Below, in pieces: positions 52,820-60,949 of a stretch of DNA of 64,000 bases. A program made the position numbers and the translations under genes. The DNA comes from Vibrio albus. GTDB lineage: Bacteria; Pseudomonadota; Gammaproteobacteria; Enterobacterales; Vibrionaceae. The notes under the pieces were generated by a model. The model was not told the DNA's origin. It saw only the letters and a list, made by a program, of their open reading frames with translations, and searched no databases. Numbering within the stretch: the first letter of the stretch is position 1; the number at the start of each line of letters is the position of its first letter. Location of the stretch: contig NZ_QFWT01000005.1 of NCBI RefSeq assembly GCF_003144035.1, forward strand, positions 186,001 through 250,000, written 5' to 3'.

Positions 52820-52972
52820 TCCTCTTTTTAGCTGCCTGGGGTCTGTACATTGCTCACAGCGTTGTGAACAGGCCCTAATCTCTCTGAGCAGCTTCTCATC
52901 ATTTCAGGGTAAACTTATAGACACGGAGCCTATAGGTTTGCCTTGTGTATCTTGTTATTGGAAGGAATCATT

Positions 52973-54046
52973 ATGGTTACAGCAGAAGCTGTTGTCGATC
53001 TTGAGGCATTGCGGCATAACTATCAGTTTTTCAAAAACCGCTGTAAGGCGTCTAAAGTGGTTGCAGTCATCAAAGGTGATGCGTACGGGCATGGCGCTGT
53101 TGAGGTCGCTAAGGCGCTTGACTGTGCTGATATGTTTGCGGTGTCTCGTATAGAAGAGGGCATCTGGCTTCGTGAGGCCGGGATCACTCAACCCGTGTTG
53201 CTGTTGGAAGGTTGTTTTTGTGCTGACGACCTGACAATCGCAGCCAAAGAAGGGTTTGAAACTCTGATTCATCACCCGGAACAATTGCGGGATATCGAAA
53301 CAGCAGAACTGGAAAAACCGATAAAAGTCTGGCTCAAGCTAGATACGGGAATGCACCGGCTGGGCGTTCATGCGGAAGAAGTGGCAGATTATGTTGATCG
53401 TCTTCGGGCGAGTAAGAATGTGGATGGCGAACCTGGCTTTGCCAGCCACTTTAGCTGTGCCGATGATCTGAATTCCCCGACAACGCAGAGTCAACTGGAG
53501 CGTTTCCTGGCGATGACAGCACCATATCCGGGTGAGAAAACGCTGGCGAATTCCGCTGGCGCTCTCTATTGGCCAGAAGCTCATTTTGATTATGCCCGGG
53601 TGGGTATCGCGTTGTATGGAATCTCTCCGGATGAAAACCAGACAGGGAAAGAGCAGGGATTAAAACCCGTGATGACACTAAAATCAAAGCTGATTGCTGT
53701 CAGGGAACATAAAGCTGGCGACCCTGTTGGGTATGGTGAGATCTGGCATTCAGGTAATGATACTCGTCTTGGTGTTATTGCTATGGGGTATGGTGATGGT
53801 TACCCGAGGCTGGCTCCAGAAGGCACGCCTGTGTGGGTAAACGGGCGCATTGTTCATATTGTCGGACGGGTATCGATGGACATGCTTACGGTTGATCTGG
53901 GCGCGGATGCGACCGATAAAGCGGGTGATGAGGTTGAGCTTTGGGGAAACCATCTCCCGGTGGAACAGGTGGCCAGACATATCGGCACCATTCCTTATGA
54001 ATTAGTCATCAAGCTCACAAAAAGAGTATGTAAAAATTATTTTTAA
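52973..54046 (+). CDS. alr: Alanine racemase
   Basis: A PLP enzyme that interconverts L- and D-alanine. The ATG at 52973 has AAGGAA upstream and gives 357 residues; the longer frame from 52943 adds only ten unrelated residues. The PLP lysine is Lys34 in VVAVIKGDAYGHG. The opposite-face tyrosine lies in AMGYGDGYPR. The RVSMDMLTVDLG stretch holds further active-site residues. There is no signal peptide, so it is not a periplasmic broad-spectrum racemase. Next to a Na+/alanine symporter it is more likely a catabolic (DadX-like) or dual-use enzyme. Confidence 0.95.
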   Translation: MVTAEAVVDLEALRHNYQFFKNRCKASKVVAVIKGDAYGHGAVEVAKALDCADMFAVSRIEEGIWLREAGITQPVLLLEGCFCADDLTIAAKEGFETLIHHPEQLRDIETAELEKPIKVWLKLDTGMHRLGVHAEEVADYVDRLRASKNVDGEPGFASHFSCADDLNSPTTQSQLERFLAMTAPYPGEKTLANSAGALYWPEAHFDYARVGIALYGISPDENQTGKEQGLKPVMTLKSKLIAVREHKAGDPVGYGEIWHSGNDTRLGVIAMGYGDGYPRLAPEGTPVWVNGRIVHIVGRVSMDMLTVDLGADATDKAGDEVELWGNHLPVEQVARHIGTIPYELVIKLTKRVCKNYF

Positions 54047-54054
54047 CGCTATAT

Positions 54055-54102
54055 TATCGCCTCTGGCCTGAGGCAACTGAGTACATCGGGCCTGAAGCGA
54101 TA
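54055..54102 (+). other. Possible structured leader of ppnP
   Basis: TATCGC (54055-54060) pairs with GCGATA (54097-54102), enclosing GCCTC-TGGCCT-GAGGC. It lies between the alr stop and the ppnP start. It could be a weak terminator or a leader structure. Confidence 0.3.
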
Positions 54103-54125
54103 TTAAATAATAAAGGAAATTTAAA

Positions 54126-54407
54126 ATGATTAAGGAAAATACTTACTTTGACGGGAATGTAAAATCACTGGCTTTCACACAACAGGGTGACGATTGCAGT
54201 GTCGGTGTGATGGCTGCGGGAGAATATACCTTTGGTACTGCTGCTCCGGAAAAAATGACGGTGGTTAAAGGCGCTCTGACCATCAAACGTGTTGATGATG
54301 AAGAATGGACGACTTACCGCGACGGTGAATCTTTTAACGTTCCTGGTAACTCAACGTTTGATGTTAAAGTGGTCGCTAACACCGCTTACTTGTGTGAATA
54401 TCTGTAA
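54126..54407 (+). CDS. ppnP: Pyrimidine/purine nucleoside phosphorylase PpnP
   Basis: A 93-residue single-domain cupin-fold protein of the PpnP (YaiE) family, which cleaves several purine and pyrimidine nucleosides with phosphate. The whole length matches the family. It starts MIKENTYFDGNVKSLAF, with GVMAAGEYTFGTAAPEKMTVVKGAL in the middle and FDVKVVANTAYLCEYL at the end. An AAAGGAAAT site precedes the ATG. It is followed 15 bases later by a DUF3820 gene and is probably co-transcribed with it. Confidence 0.94.
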   Translation: MIKENTYFDGNVKSLAFTQQGDDCSVGVMAAGEYTFGTAAPEKMTVVKGALTIKRVDDEEWTTYRDGESFNVPGNSTFDVKVVANTAYLCEYL

Positions 54408-54422
54408 ATTTTTCAGATAACA

Positions 54423-54674
54423 ATGCCTGCGTTAGATAAAAACACCGTGTTAGATAAAGAAAATATTGTCAAATTAGCCCGAATGAAAATGCCATTCGGG
54501 AAATACGCAGGCAGGGTACTCATCGATCTTCCCGAAGAGTACCTGCTCTGGTTCGCCCGAAAAGAATCCTTCCCGGAGGGCGAACTGGGGAAACTGATGC
54601 AATTGTGTCTGGCCCTGAAAGTAGAAGGACTGGATTCCGTTGTTAAGCCGCTTAAATATCCCGATCAGCAATAA
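54423..54674 (+). CDS. DUF3820 family protein
   Basis: An 83-residue protein of the DUF3820 (QSregVF_b) family, with the conserved MPFGKYAGRVLIDLPEEYLLWFARK block at residues 22-46. Members are small cytoplasmic proteins, one of which was named as a quorum-sensing-regulated virulence factor in Pseudomonas; the biochemical role is unknown. The family's usual N-terminus supports the start at 54423, although the ribosome binding site is poor. It follows ppnP by 15 bases. Confidence 0.85.
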   Translation: MPALDKNTVLDKENIVKLARMKMPFGKYAGRVLIDLPEEYLLWFARKESFPEGELGKLMQLCLALKVEGLDSVVKPLKYPDQQ

Positions 54675-54763
54675 TCCTTCCAATCGTATGAATGTGTATC
54701 CCGACGAAGAAATGTTGAACATGAAAACTGAGGGTAGGCGGAAGCTTTAGAAATTAATCGTAA

Positions 54764-54838
54764 GGAGCAGACGACGCTGACGCTATTGCACAGTAGTAGA
54801 CGAGTCTACGCACACAAGAACTGTGTGGGAGCTGCTCC
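54764..54838. ncRNA. Possible structured RNA or branched inverted repeat
   Basis: Seven-base arms GGAGCAG and CTGCTCC close a 75-base segment. Three internal hairpins can form: CTATT/AGTAG (54783-54796), TAGA/TCTA (54797-54808) and CACAC/GTGTG (54811-54827). It lies between the DUF3820 gene and the convergent Cys-rich gene. The T-arm and anticodon features of a tRNA are missing, and it does not fit an integron attC. It may be a dispersed vibrio repeat. Confidence 0.4.
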
Positions 54839-54889
54839 CTACATATTAAGTATATATCCAGTTGAGCAGGAGAGCCAACTTGCTGTGTA

Positions 54890-55144
54890 TTAAACCCCCA
54901 CTTTTTTACTTTTCTGGAACTTTACTGCGCACGATTTACAAATACATGCCTTTCCTCGCTTTTCTGCCGGAATTTGTGAAAGCAATTCTTTGGGAAAAGT
55001 GATTGCCGGATCATTGCACCAACACGACTTAGTGACGTCTTTCCCACCTAAATTCACGCATGAATTCGCTTGTCCGCATAAAGGACAAGAAAGAGGATCG
55101 GGAATGACGGATTTTATTTCAAGGCTGTAACGATCAATTTTCAT
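54890..55144 (-). CDS. Cysteine-rich CWC family protein
   Basis: An 84-residue protein from the ATG at 55144, which has an AAAGGAA site. It has about eight cysteines, arranged as CPLCGQANSC, then SCWCNDP and CICKSCAVKF. The CWC signature gives the Cysteine-rich_CWC family its name. These proteins are thought to bind zinc; no function is established. The frame is open for eight more codons upstream, to 55168. It is alone on the minus strand, next to the possible structured RNA. Confidence 0.85.
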   Translation of the reverse strand: MKIDRYSLEIKSVIPDPLSCPLCGQANSCVNLGGKDVTKSCWCNDPAITFPKELLSQIPAEKRGKACICKSCAVKFQKSKKVGV

Positions 55145-55303
55145 ATTTCCTTTATATCTCTCTGACACTAACGCTAAATTGAATTGTGAGTAACACTGAT
55201 ACGATATCTAAGCTATGTATGTCTTAAAAACAAAATCTAACGTGAAGACAAAAATGTCAAACGTTGAGAGTCCCTCACATACTACGAAAACAATTGAGAT
55301 AAG

Positions 55304-55329
55304 TACAAGCCCCGTCCCTGAAGCTTGTA
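55304..55329. repeat. Hairpin downstream of the MerR gene
   Basis: A 7-bp stem TACAAGC / GCTTGTA encloses 12 bases, 22 bases beyond the stop of the MerR gene. There is no clear T-run on the minus strand, so termination is only possible. Confidence 0.4.
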
Positions 55330-55351
55330 TATAGTTAAGGCTTATTCAGTA

Positions 55352-55861
55352 CTAAAGTGTCCGAATACGAGCGATTTCCTCAGCGTTAATTCCCAGAGAT
55401 TCGAGAAATTTCTGATGTTCTTGTGGCTCCATTTCTTCAAATTTCTGATGCCATTTGGTCATATCATTTTCAGAAAATCCGGCTGCACGCATAATTTCTA
55501 CCCAACGTTCTTTGGTCACGATTTGTTCCTCTAGTAAGTCTGGTTCTTGAAGTAGCACAACGATGGCTTTTTGTTGTGCACGTAAGTTTTGTATTTCACA
55601 CTCAAGTTCATTGAAGTGATTTTTCAATATTTGAGTTTGAGAAATACCCTGGTGATCTAACAGGGCCCGGATGCTTGTCACCGGCAATCCGTAGGAGCGG
55701 TAAGACGCAATGGTTTTCAGGCGTTTTATCTCGTCAGCACCGTACCAGCGATAACCGTTGTCAGAACGACAAGCCGGCGCTATAAGTCCTTCACGTTCGT
55801 AATACAAAATAGTGGTACGAGAAACACCACATTTTCTAGCGAGTTGCGTTACAGTAAGCAT
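55352..55861 (-). CDS. MerR-family transcriptional regulator
   Basis: A 169-residue regulator from the ATG at 55861. The N-terminus MLTVTQLARKCGVSRTTILYYEREGLIAP is the MerR winged helix-turn-helix, followed by GYRWYGADEIKRLKTIASYRSYGL and a coiled-coil dimerisation helix. The C-terminal part (ERWVEIMRAAGFSENDMTKWHQKFEEMEP) is helical and has no metal-site cysteine pair, so a stress or organic ligand is more likely than a metal. A longer frame to 55906 would put the operator inside the gene, which argues against it. The regulator is divergent from a DUF302 gene and probably controls its own promoter. Confidence 0.88.
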   Translation of the reverse strand: MLTVTQLARKCGVSRTTILYYEREGLIAPACRSDNGYRWYGADEIKRLKTIASYRSYGLPVTSIRALLDHQGISQTQILKNHFNELECEIQNLRAQQKAIVVLLQEPDLLEEQIVTKERWVEIMRAAGFSENDMTKWHQKFEEMEPQEHQKFLESLGINAEEIARIRTL

Positions 55862-55894
55862 ATATAAGCAGCACCATTGTTTGATCGTATGAGT

Positions 55895-55925
55895 ATCTTG
55901 AACCATACACTTATAGACGGGTCAA
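55895..55925 (-). promoter_or_regulatory. MerR-type promoter-operator of the regulator gene
   Basis: On the minus strand a -35 box TTGACC (55920-55925) and a -10 box CAAGAT (55895-55900) are separated by 19 bases, the long spacing typical of MerR-activated promoters. A dyad with arms TTGAACC (55898-55904) and GGGTCAA (55919-55925) lies over it. Confidence 0.65.
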
Positions 55926-56111
55926 TAGCTTAATTATAAAACGTTTCGAACCGATAATTTATCCATGGGGGAAAGATGTCTGAGCAAGTCGATAAAAAAG
56001 TATTTCTGAGCATTTTTTCGACGGTTTTGGTAGCTGTTGATCAGACCTTCTCCGTGAAATGTGACTACAATTAATGGAAATCTAACTTACATGTGTTCTT
56101 AGGGAGGGGGG

Positions 56112-56501
56112 ATGTACGGTTTTTCAATAACATTTCATGGTAGTTATCAGGAAGCGATTGAACGTGTGACGGAGGAGTTATCTAAAGAGGGCTTTGGGAT
56201 CCTGACGCAAATTGATGTTAAGGCCACTCTGAAAAAGAAACTCGATGTGGATAAAAGACCTTATATTATTTTAGGTGCCTGTAACCCCTCATTTGCCAAT
56301 GAGGCATTAACGGCAGAACCTGACATTGGATTACTCTTGCCGTGTAATGTGGTGGTCCGGGAAGAAGAGGACAGTTCTGTTACTGTCGCTTTTATGGATC
56401 CAGAAGCTGTTCTCAATCTGGTCAGTGATGAGAGCGTTCATTCCCTGGCCCGAGAGGTAAAGAAAAAGCTCACAAAGGTCCGGGATGGCTTAGCCTCTTA
56501 A
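56112..56501 (+). CDS. DUF302 domain protein
   Basis: A 129-residue protein made of one DUF302 domain, with the usual opening YGFSITFHGSYQEAIERVTEELSKEGFGILTQIDV and the central ILGACNPSFANEAL-type segment. The family is widespread and its function unresolved. A strong purine-rich ribosome binding site (AGGGAGGGGGG) stands directly before the ATG. It is divergent from the MerR gene, so that regulator may influence it. There is no signal peptide. Confidence 0.88.
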   Translation: MYGFSITFHGSYQEAIERVTEELSKEGFGILTQIDVKATLKKKLDVDKRPYIILGACNPSFANEALTAEPDIGLLLPCNVVVREEEDSSVTVAFMDPEAVLNLVSDESVHSLAREVKKKLTKVRDGLAS

Positions 56502-56540
56502 CTGTGCTCTAAAAATACATTTAATGTGTACGTTATCGAA

Positions 56541-56571
56541 AAGCCGTGACAACAAGTTGCGGCTTAATTTT
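56541..56571 (+). terminator. Terminator-like hairpin after the DUF302 gene
   Basis: A 6-bp stem AAGCCG / CGGCTT encloses 13 bases and is followed by AATTTT, 40 bases beyond the stop. Confidence 0.55.
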
Positions 56572-56657
56572 ACTCTGCTTATGCTGAACAGACGAAACGA
56601 GCTCAGGGTATTTAATCTATAATTGTGCGGACATTAAAACCAAATCAAGGAATAAGT

Positions 56658-56981
56658 ATGTTAAAAACAACGACACCGTCAGTCGATGGAAAAGAAATTC
56701 AGGAATACCTCGATGTAGTCGTGGGTGAAGCCATTCTTGGTGCCAACATCTTTAAGGATATTTTTGGTGCGATCCGGGATGTAGTGGGAGGACGATCCGG
56801 AGCCTATGAAGAGGAAATGGGAAAAGCCCGAAGAATCGCTTTTTCAGAGTTGGAGGAGCAAGCCCGCAGATTGGGTGCAGATGGTATTGTCGGTATTGAC
56901 ATCGACTATGAAGTTGTCGGTCAAAAAGGTGGCATGATGATGGTGAGTGTCAGTGGTACAGCGGTGAAATTCAAAAAATAA
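56658..56981 (+). CDS. ybjQ: YbjQ family (UPF0145) heavy-metal-binding-type protein
   Basis: A 107-residue protein, the same length as E. coli YbjQ, from the ATG at 56658 behind an AAGGAA site. The frame is open for eleven more codons upstream. The family core is clear: [32 protein letters not shown], then [32 protein letters not shown]. It forms a small homo-pentamer in related structures and has been called a putative heavy-metal-binding domain, but no metal role is proven. It stands between DUF302 and DUF364 genes on the same strand. Confidence 0.9.
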   Translation: MLKTTTPSVDGKEIQEYLDVVVGEAILGANIFKDIFGAIRDVVGGRSGAYEEEMGKARRIAFSELEEQARRLGADGIVGIDIDYEVVGQKGGMMMVSVSGTAVKFKK

Positions 56982-57159
56982 GTACCGGTTAAGCGAAAAA
57001 GAATAAATGCAGCCGTGGTTTGTCATAAAGCAGACACAAGTCATCCAAATTGTATTGTTTGTTATGTTATAGCGTAGCTAGTGATAATGTTAGCATTATA
57101 ATCAATTGAAATTTGTAGATTTTATTTTATTTTGGACTTTTTATTCTTAGGTCTTATAT

Positions 57160-57939
57160 ATGCATTCTATTAATGAAGAACAGAGTGCAAGGACACGTCA
57201 TAATATGGAACAAAGCCTATTTTTTACCAATCTATTAAATAAATTCAGAAACATAGTAAAAGAGCATGATATTGCCGGAGAGGAAGTATCAATATCGGGA
57301 AAAGTACTGACCAATGAAGAAGCCATAGGCAACCCAGACAGAAAAGACTTTCCTCTTTTAACAGGAAAAGAGCGCCTGATGCAGGCGGAGTTCAGAGGCT
57401 TTAAGGGACAGGCTTTTTCTGATATGCCCGGTCCGTTTACAGGTACCATAGCGTCGATTCTTGAAAAGGAGCCTCAGAATAATTGGGAAAGGGCGGTTTT
57501 CATCGCCACGATGAATGCGGTATGTGCTTACCTCGGTATCGCAGACAAAACGGTGCATTGCAAAAATAACGAGCCGGAAGAATGCGCCAGTCAGTTAGTT
57601 GCGTATGTAAAGCAACATTACGGTAATGCCAAAATTGCTTTGGTGGGCCTGCAACCTAGCATGCTTGAGGCACTTTCCGGAGAGTTTATGGTGCGTAATC
57701 TCGATCTGGACAAGGACAAAATAGGGAGCATTAAGTTTGGCGTCGAAATTGAGGACGGCTTTACGAAAAAGGATGAAGTACTCGACTGGTGCGATATCAT
57801 CATAGCGACAGGCAGCACCTGTGCGAATGGCTCGATTGTAAACTACCTCGATCAAAAACCGGTTCTTTTTTACGGTACCACCGTCAGTGGAGCAGCGGCG
57901 CTGATGAATCTACCCCGCTTTTGCGCTTGTGCGGGGTAG
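57160..57939 (+). CDS. DUF364 domain (Rossmann-like, putative metal-chelation) protein
   Basis: A 259-residue cytoplasmic protein. The second half (about 140-259) carries the DUF364 Rossmann-like domain, with KIALVGLQPSMLEALS, a strand-loop DWCDIIIATGSTCANGSIVNYL and the terminal FYGTTVSGAAALMNLPRFC. The first half matches the DUF4213 type of cap domain, with GPFTGTIASILE and ERAVFIATMNAVCAYLG. The start is uncertain: 57160 or the ATG at 57205. The family is suggested to bind metals. The final codons fall inside a perfect hairpin (57910-57939). Confidence 0.75.
   Translation: MHSINEEQSARTRHNMEQSLFFTNLLNKFRNIVKEHDIAGEEVSISGKVLTNEEAIGNPDRKDFPLLTGKERLMQAEFRGFKGQAFSDMPGPFTGTIASILEKEPQNNWERAVFIATMNAVCAYLGIADKTVHCKNNEPEECASQLVAYVKQHYGNAKIALVGLQPSMLEALSGEFMVRNLDLDKDKIGSIKFGVEIEDGFTKKDEVLDWCDIIIATGSTCANGSIVNYLDQKPVLFYGTTVSGAAALMNLPRFCACAG
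57910..57939 (+). repeat. Hairpin over the end of the DUF364 gene
   Basis: A 9-bp perfect GC-rich stem CTACCCCGC / GCGGGGTAG closes 12 bases and includes the TAG stop. No T-run follows. It codes for the last ten residues while also being a strong structure. Confidence 0.7.
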
Positions 57940-58081
57940 AGGAGGAGCTGATATCTGTTCAGAGTCTTATTCCGGGTAATGTTTTAATACCAGTGCCAAC
58001 ACGGCCGGCCTAGAATTGTCGCTCCAGCATATCAGGGAGCTGTGTTATCATCCGCGCTTTTAGACATTGACTGTATCCGAC

Positions 58082-58603
58082 ATGAGACACCTGAAAACCA
58101 CAACACACCCGGACATTGAGGGCCTGGATAGTACTACAATTTTTAACCGGAATGCTGCCCGGGCTATCGTTCTGGACGGTGAAGATATTCTTTTACTTTA
58201 TACCGAGCGCTATCATGATTATACCATTCCGGGTGGTGGCCTGGATGAAGGGGAAGAGGTTATTGCTGGTATGGTGCGTGAGCTTAAAGAAGAAACCGGT
58301 GCTCGGAATATTCGGGATATCGAACCGTTTGGGATCTATGAAGAATTTCGTCCATGGCACAAGAACGACGCTGATGTGGTACATATGATTTCTTACTGTT
58401 ATACCTGCAAGGTAGACAGAAAGCTGGGGGAGACAGCCCATGAACACCATGAAGTCCAGAATGGGATGGAGCCGGTCTGGATGAACATTCACCAAGCCAT
58501 TGCCCATAATGAAAGAACAATGGCGGAAAGCCCGAAGAAAGGAATGAGTATCGAGCGGGAAACGTTTTTGCTGAATTTGATTGCGGATGAGTTGCTAAAA
58601 TGA
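58082..58603 (+). CDS. NUDIX hydrolase
   Basis: A 173-residue pyrophosphohydrolase of the NUDIX superfamily. The box G-x5-E-x7-REL-KEETG is complete at residues 52-74 (GGLDEGEEVIAGMVRELKEE and following), which gives the Mg2+-binding glutamates. The N-terminus FNRNAARAIVLDGEDILLLYTERY precedes it. The ATG at 58082 is preferred to the TTG at 58067. The substrate (nucleoside diphosphate derivative or oxidised nucleotide) cannot be told. The gene is followed 70 bases later by a methyltransferase gene. Confidence 0.9.
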   Translation: MRHLKTTTHPDIEGLDSTTIFNRNAARAIVLDGEDILLLYTERYHDYTIPGGGLDEGEEVIAGMVRELKEETGARNIRDIEPFGIYEEFRPWHKNDADVVHMISYCYTCKVDRKLGETAHEHHEVQNGMEPVWMNIHQAIAHNERTMAESPKKGMSIERETFLLNLIADELLK

Positions 58604-58673
58604 GTAAGTACAGATAGTTAATCATGTTGGCTGGGATGATTACGTTATAAGACAGGACTGAAATGCAGAGATT

Positions 58674-59294
58674 ATGAAAGATTCAAAGAAGTTCTGGGAC
58701 AAAAGCGCCGAAAAGTACATTAGAAGCCCCATTAAAGATGAAGCTACGTATAAGAAGAAGCTGACAATCTCTCAAGAGTATCTAAAATCAGATTGGACAA
58801 TATTCGAATTTGGTTGTGGCAGTGGTGCTACTGCAATTTACCATGCGCCCTATGTGAAGCATGTTGTTGCGACGGATATTTCTGACAAGATGATAGAAGC
58901 CGCTCAGAGAAAATCGCTTGAAGCTAATGTTGATAATATTATTTTTCAACAAGGTACCCTAGACAGTCTCACATTTCAGGATGGAAGCTTCGACGCTGTC
59001 TTGGGGCTAAACGTGTTGCATCTTTTGGAAGATGTTGATGATGCAATTGTTAAGGTTCATCGGCTTTTAAAAAATGATGGGGTATTTATTTCCAGTACGT
59101 CTCTAATAGCGGAACTTAATGTCGCTTTTCGATGGTTGATCTCTGGTATGCAACTTCTTGGCTTCGCTCCCTATGTCAGTAGTTTTACAAAAAAACAACT
59201 TATTGCAAAACTATTGAAGTTAGGGTTCAGTATAGAAAGAGAGTGGCAGGCGAACAATGAATCTATATTTATAGTCGCCAGAAAAAGAAGGTAA
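58674..59294 (+). CDS. Class I SAM-dependent methyltransferase
   Basis: A 206-residue Rossmann-fold methyltransferase. Motif I is FEFGCGSGATAIY (45-56), the acidic end of strand 2 is VVATDIS, and the post-I and post-II blocks DGSFDAVLGLNVLHLLEDVDDAI are of the Methyltransf_11 type. The C-terminal part (SFTKKQLIAKLLKLGFSIEREW) is that of small-molecule methyltransferases. The target is unknown. It follows the NUDIX gene on the same strand. Confidence 0.88.
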   Translation: MKDSKKFWDKSAEKYIRSPIKDEATYKKKLTISQEYLKSDWTIFEFGCGSGATAIYHAPYVKHVVATDISDKMIEAAQRKSLEANVDNIIFQQGTLDSLTFQDGSFDAVLGLNVLHLLEDVDDAIVKVHRLLKNDGVFISSTSLIAELNVAFRWLISGMQLLGFAPYVSSFTKKQLIAKLLKLGFSIEREWQANNESIFIVARKRR

Positions 59295-59370
59295 AGTAGC
59301 CATTATGAATAGCTGGTGAGTGGTGTGACTAGTTCCCTATCGCAAAGGCATCTAATAGGCCGGCAGCCAC

Positions 59371-59398
59371 AAAAAGTGACTATGCCAGCCTGATGTCA
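59371..59398 (-). terminator. Possible terminator of glgC
   Basis: On the minus strand TGAC...GTCA ends (59377-59398) form an imperfect hairpin followed by CTTTTTG. It lies just beyond the glgC stop. Confidence 0.4.
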
Positions 59399-59402
59399 GG
59401 TG

Positions 59403-60617
59403 TTAAAACTGATAGGACTCCGGTACTACAACCACGCCTTGTTCAGAAATCGTAAATCGCTTCCGGTCTTCTTCCTTGTTCACACCTATGGTGGTGTAAG
59501 GTGGGATTTTCACGTGTTTATCAATAATGCAATTCACCAGTTGGCAGCCTTCGCCGACTTCAACTTCATCAAACAAAATACTGTCTGCAACGGTTGCTCC
59601 ATCGTCAACGAGAACATTAGATGACAGGATGGAGTTTTGTACCGAGCCTCCGGAAATGACTACACCACTGGAAATAATAGAGTTAATAAAAATACCTTCG
59701 TTTCCGGTGATAGAAGAGACAGTCCGTGCAGGAGGAAGCTGAGGTTCATAGGTACGGATCGCCCAGTTTTTCTGGTACAGATTCATCGGCGGAATAGGCT
59801 TAAGCAAGTCCATGTTGGCCTGATAGAAAGAATCTAATGTGCCGACATCCCGCCAGTAAGCGTCCTGAGTGACTCTTCCTTCATCACCACCAAAGCGGTG
59901 CGCATAAACTTTTTCTTGGTCGATCAGTTTCGGAATAATATCTTTACCAAAATCATGGCTGGAGGCGGGATCTTCAGCATCATTTTCCAGGGCATTCTTA
60001 AGTGCGTCGGTGGTAAAAATATACACGCCCATAGAAGCCAGGCTGCAATCCGGATTTTCCGGCGTTGGAAATGGCTTTTCAGGTTTTTCTGTAAAGGCGA
60101 TGATTTTTTGCGAAGGATCCGTTGCCATTACTCCGAATGAAGAAGCTTCACTGACAGGTACTTCCATACAGGCAATAGTCAGGTCCGCATTGGTTTTTTT
60201 ATGTCGCTGCAGCATCGCCTCATAATCCATGCGATAGATATGGTCGCCAGACAAAACCACCACATATTCTGCTTCGCTGCGTGAAAGTAGCCATAAATTT
60301 TGATAAATCGCATCAGCAGTACCAGTGTACCATTGATCGCCTTTGCGCATTTGAGGTGGAACAACAGTGATATATTCGCCCAGTTCTGGGTTGAAAATAG
60401 ACCAGCCATCACGCAGGTGTTTCTGTAAAGAGTGAGATTTGTACTGGGTCAGTACCAGAATTCGTCTTAACCCGGAATGCAGGCAGTTGGTCAGGGTAAA
60501 GTCTATAATCCGGTATTTCCCACCAAATGGTACTGATGGCTTTGCCCTATTATCGGTCAAAGGGGATAACCGGGACCCTATCCCTCCAGCTAGTACAATC
60601 GTTAGCGTGTCCTGCAT
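59403..60617 (-). CDS. glgC: Glucose-1-phosphate adenylyltransferase
   Basis: ADP-glucose pyrophosphorylase makes ADP-glucose, the donor for glycogen synthesis. From the ATG at 60617 (AAGGAG with 7-base spacing) it is 404 residues. The nucleotide-binding N-terminus TIVLAGGIGSRLSPLTDNRAKPSVPFGGKYRIIDF is complete. The catalytic aspartate region SGDHIYRMDY and the sugar-site block ASMGVYIF follow, with a left-handed beta-helix C-terminus. No glgA, glgB or glgX is adjacent. Vibrios often have two glgC copies, and this may be the second. Confidence 0.95.
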   Translation of the reverse strand: MQDTLTIVLAGGIGSRLSPLTDNRAKPSVPFGGKYRIIDFTLTNCLHSGLRRILVLTQYKSHSLQKHLRDGWSIFNPELGEYITVVPPQMRKGDQWYTGTADAIYQNLWLLSRSEAEYVVVLSGDHIYRMDYEAMLQRHKKTNADLTIACMEVPVSEASSFGVMATDPSQKIIAFTEKPEKPFPTPENPDCSLASMGVYIFTTDALKNALENDAEDPASSHDFGKDIIPKLIDQEKVYAHRFGGDEGRVTQDAYWRDVGTLDSFYQANMDLLKPIPPMNLYQKNWAIRTYEPQLPPARTVSSITGNEGIFINSIISSGVVISGGSVQNSILSSNVLVDDGATVADSILFDEVEVGEGCQLVNCIIDKHVKIPPYTTIGVNKEEDRKRFTISEQGVVVVPESYQF

Positions 60618-60949
60618 TCTCATTCTCCTTCATTCACTTTGTTACATATAATTTATGTTGCAATCCTTTCAAGTAACGAGCCAACCGCTAATTCATTGAT
60701 AAACAAAGGCTGTTTAGTTCTTGGAATCTCATTTCGCACTGTTGTGGTGCGCGTGTAGTTTGTGGGTGCACCAAGATGGATGCGGATGCCTTACTTTAGA
60801 ATTCTCTGTAATTCACAAAAACAGGCATTGCCACTAGCTCTTATAAATAAGGCTGGTCTATGGTTAGGACTAGTCTTGTATAATATTTTTTTACAAAATA
60901 AAAATAGACAGTGTTGTAACCCAAAACAAGAACAAAACAGGTAATGGTC
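60618..60949. other. Intergenic region between glgC and the PilZ chemoreceptor
   Basis: 332 bases without a gene, holding the divergent promoters. A TATAAT at about 60880 fits the -10 box of the chemoreceptor, but no matched -35 box was found. Confidence 0.45.

Noticed and set aside
52854..52867. CRP site between the symporter and alr
   Set aside because: The order is TCACA-N4-TGTGA, the reverse of the CRP site TGTGA-N6-TCACA.
54764..54838. tRNA gene
   Set aside because: The closing stem is of acceptor length, but there is no TTC loop, no proper T stem next to the acceptor arm and no anticodon arm in place.
54764..54838. Integron attC site
   Set aside because: The conserved GTTRRRY and RYYYAAC ends are missing, and no cassette array is visible.
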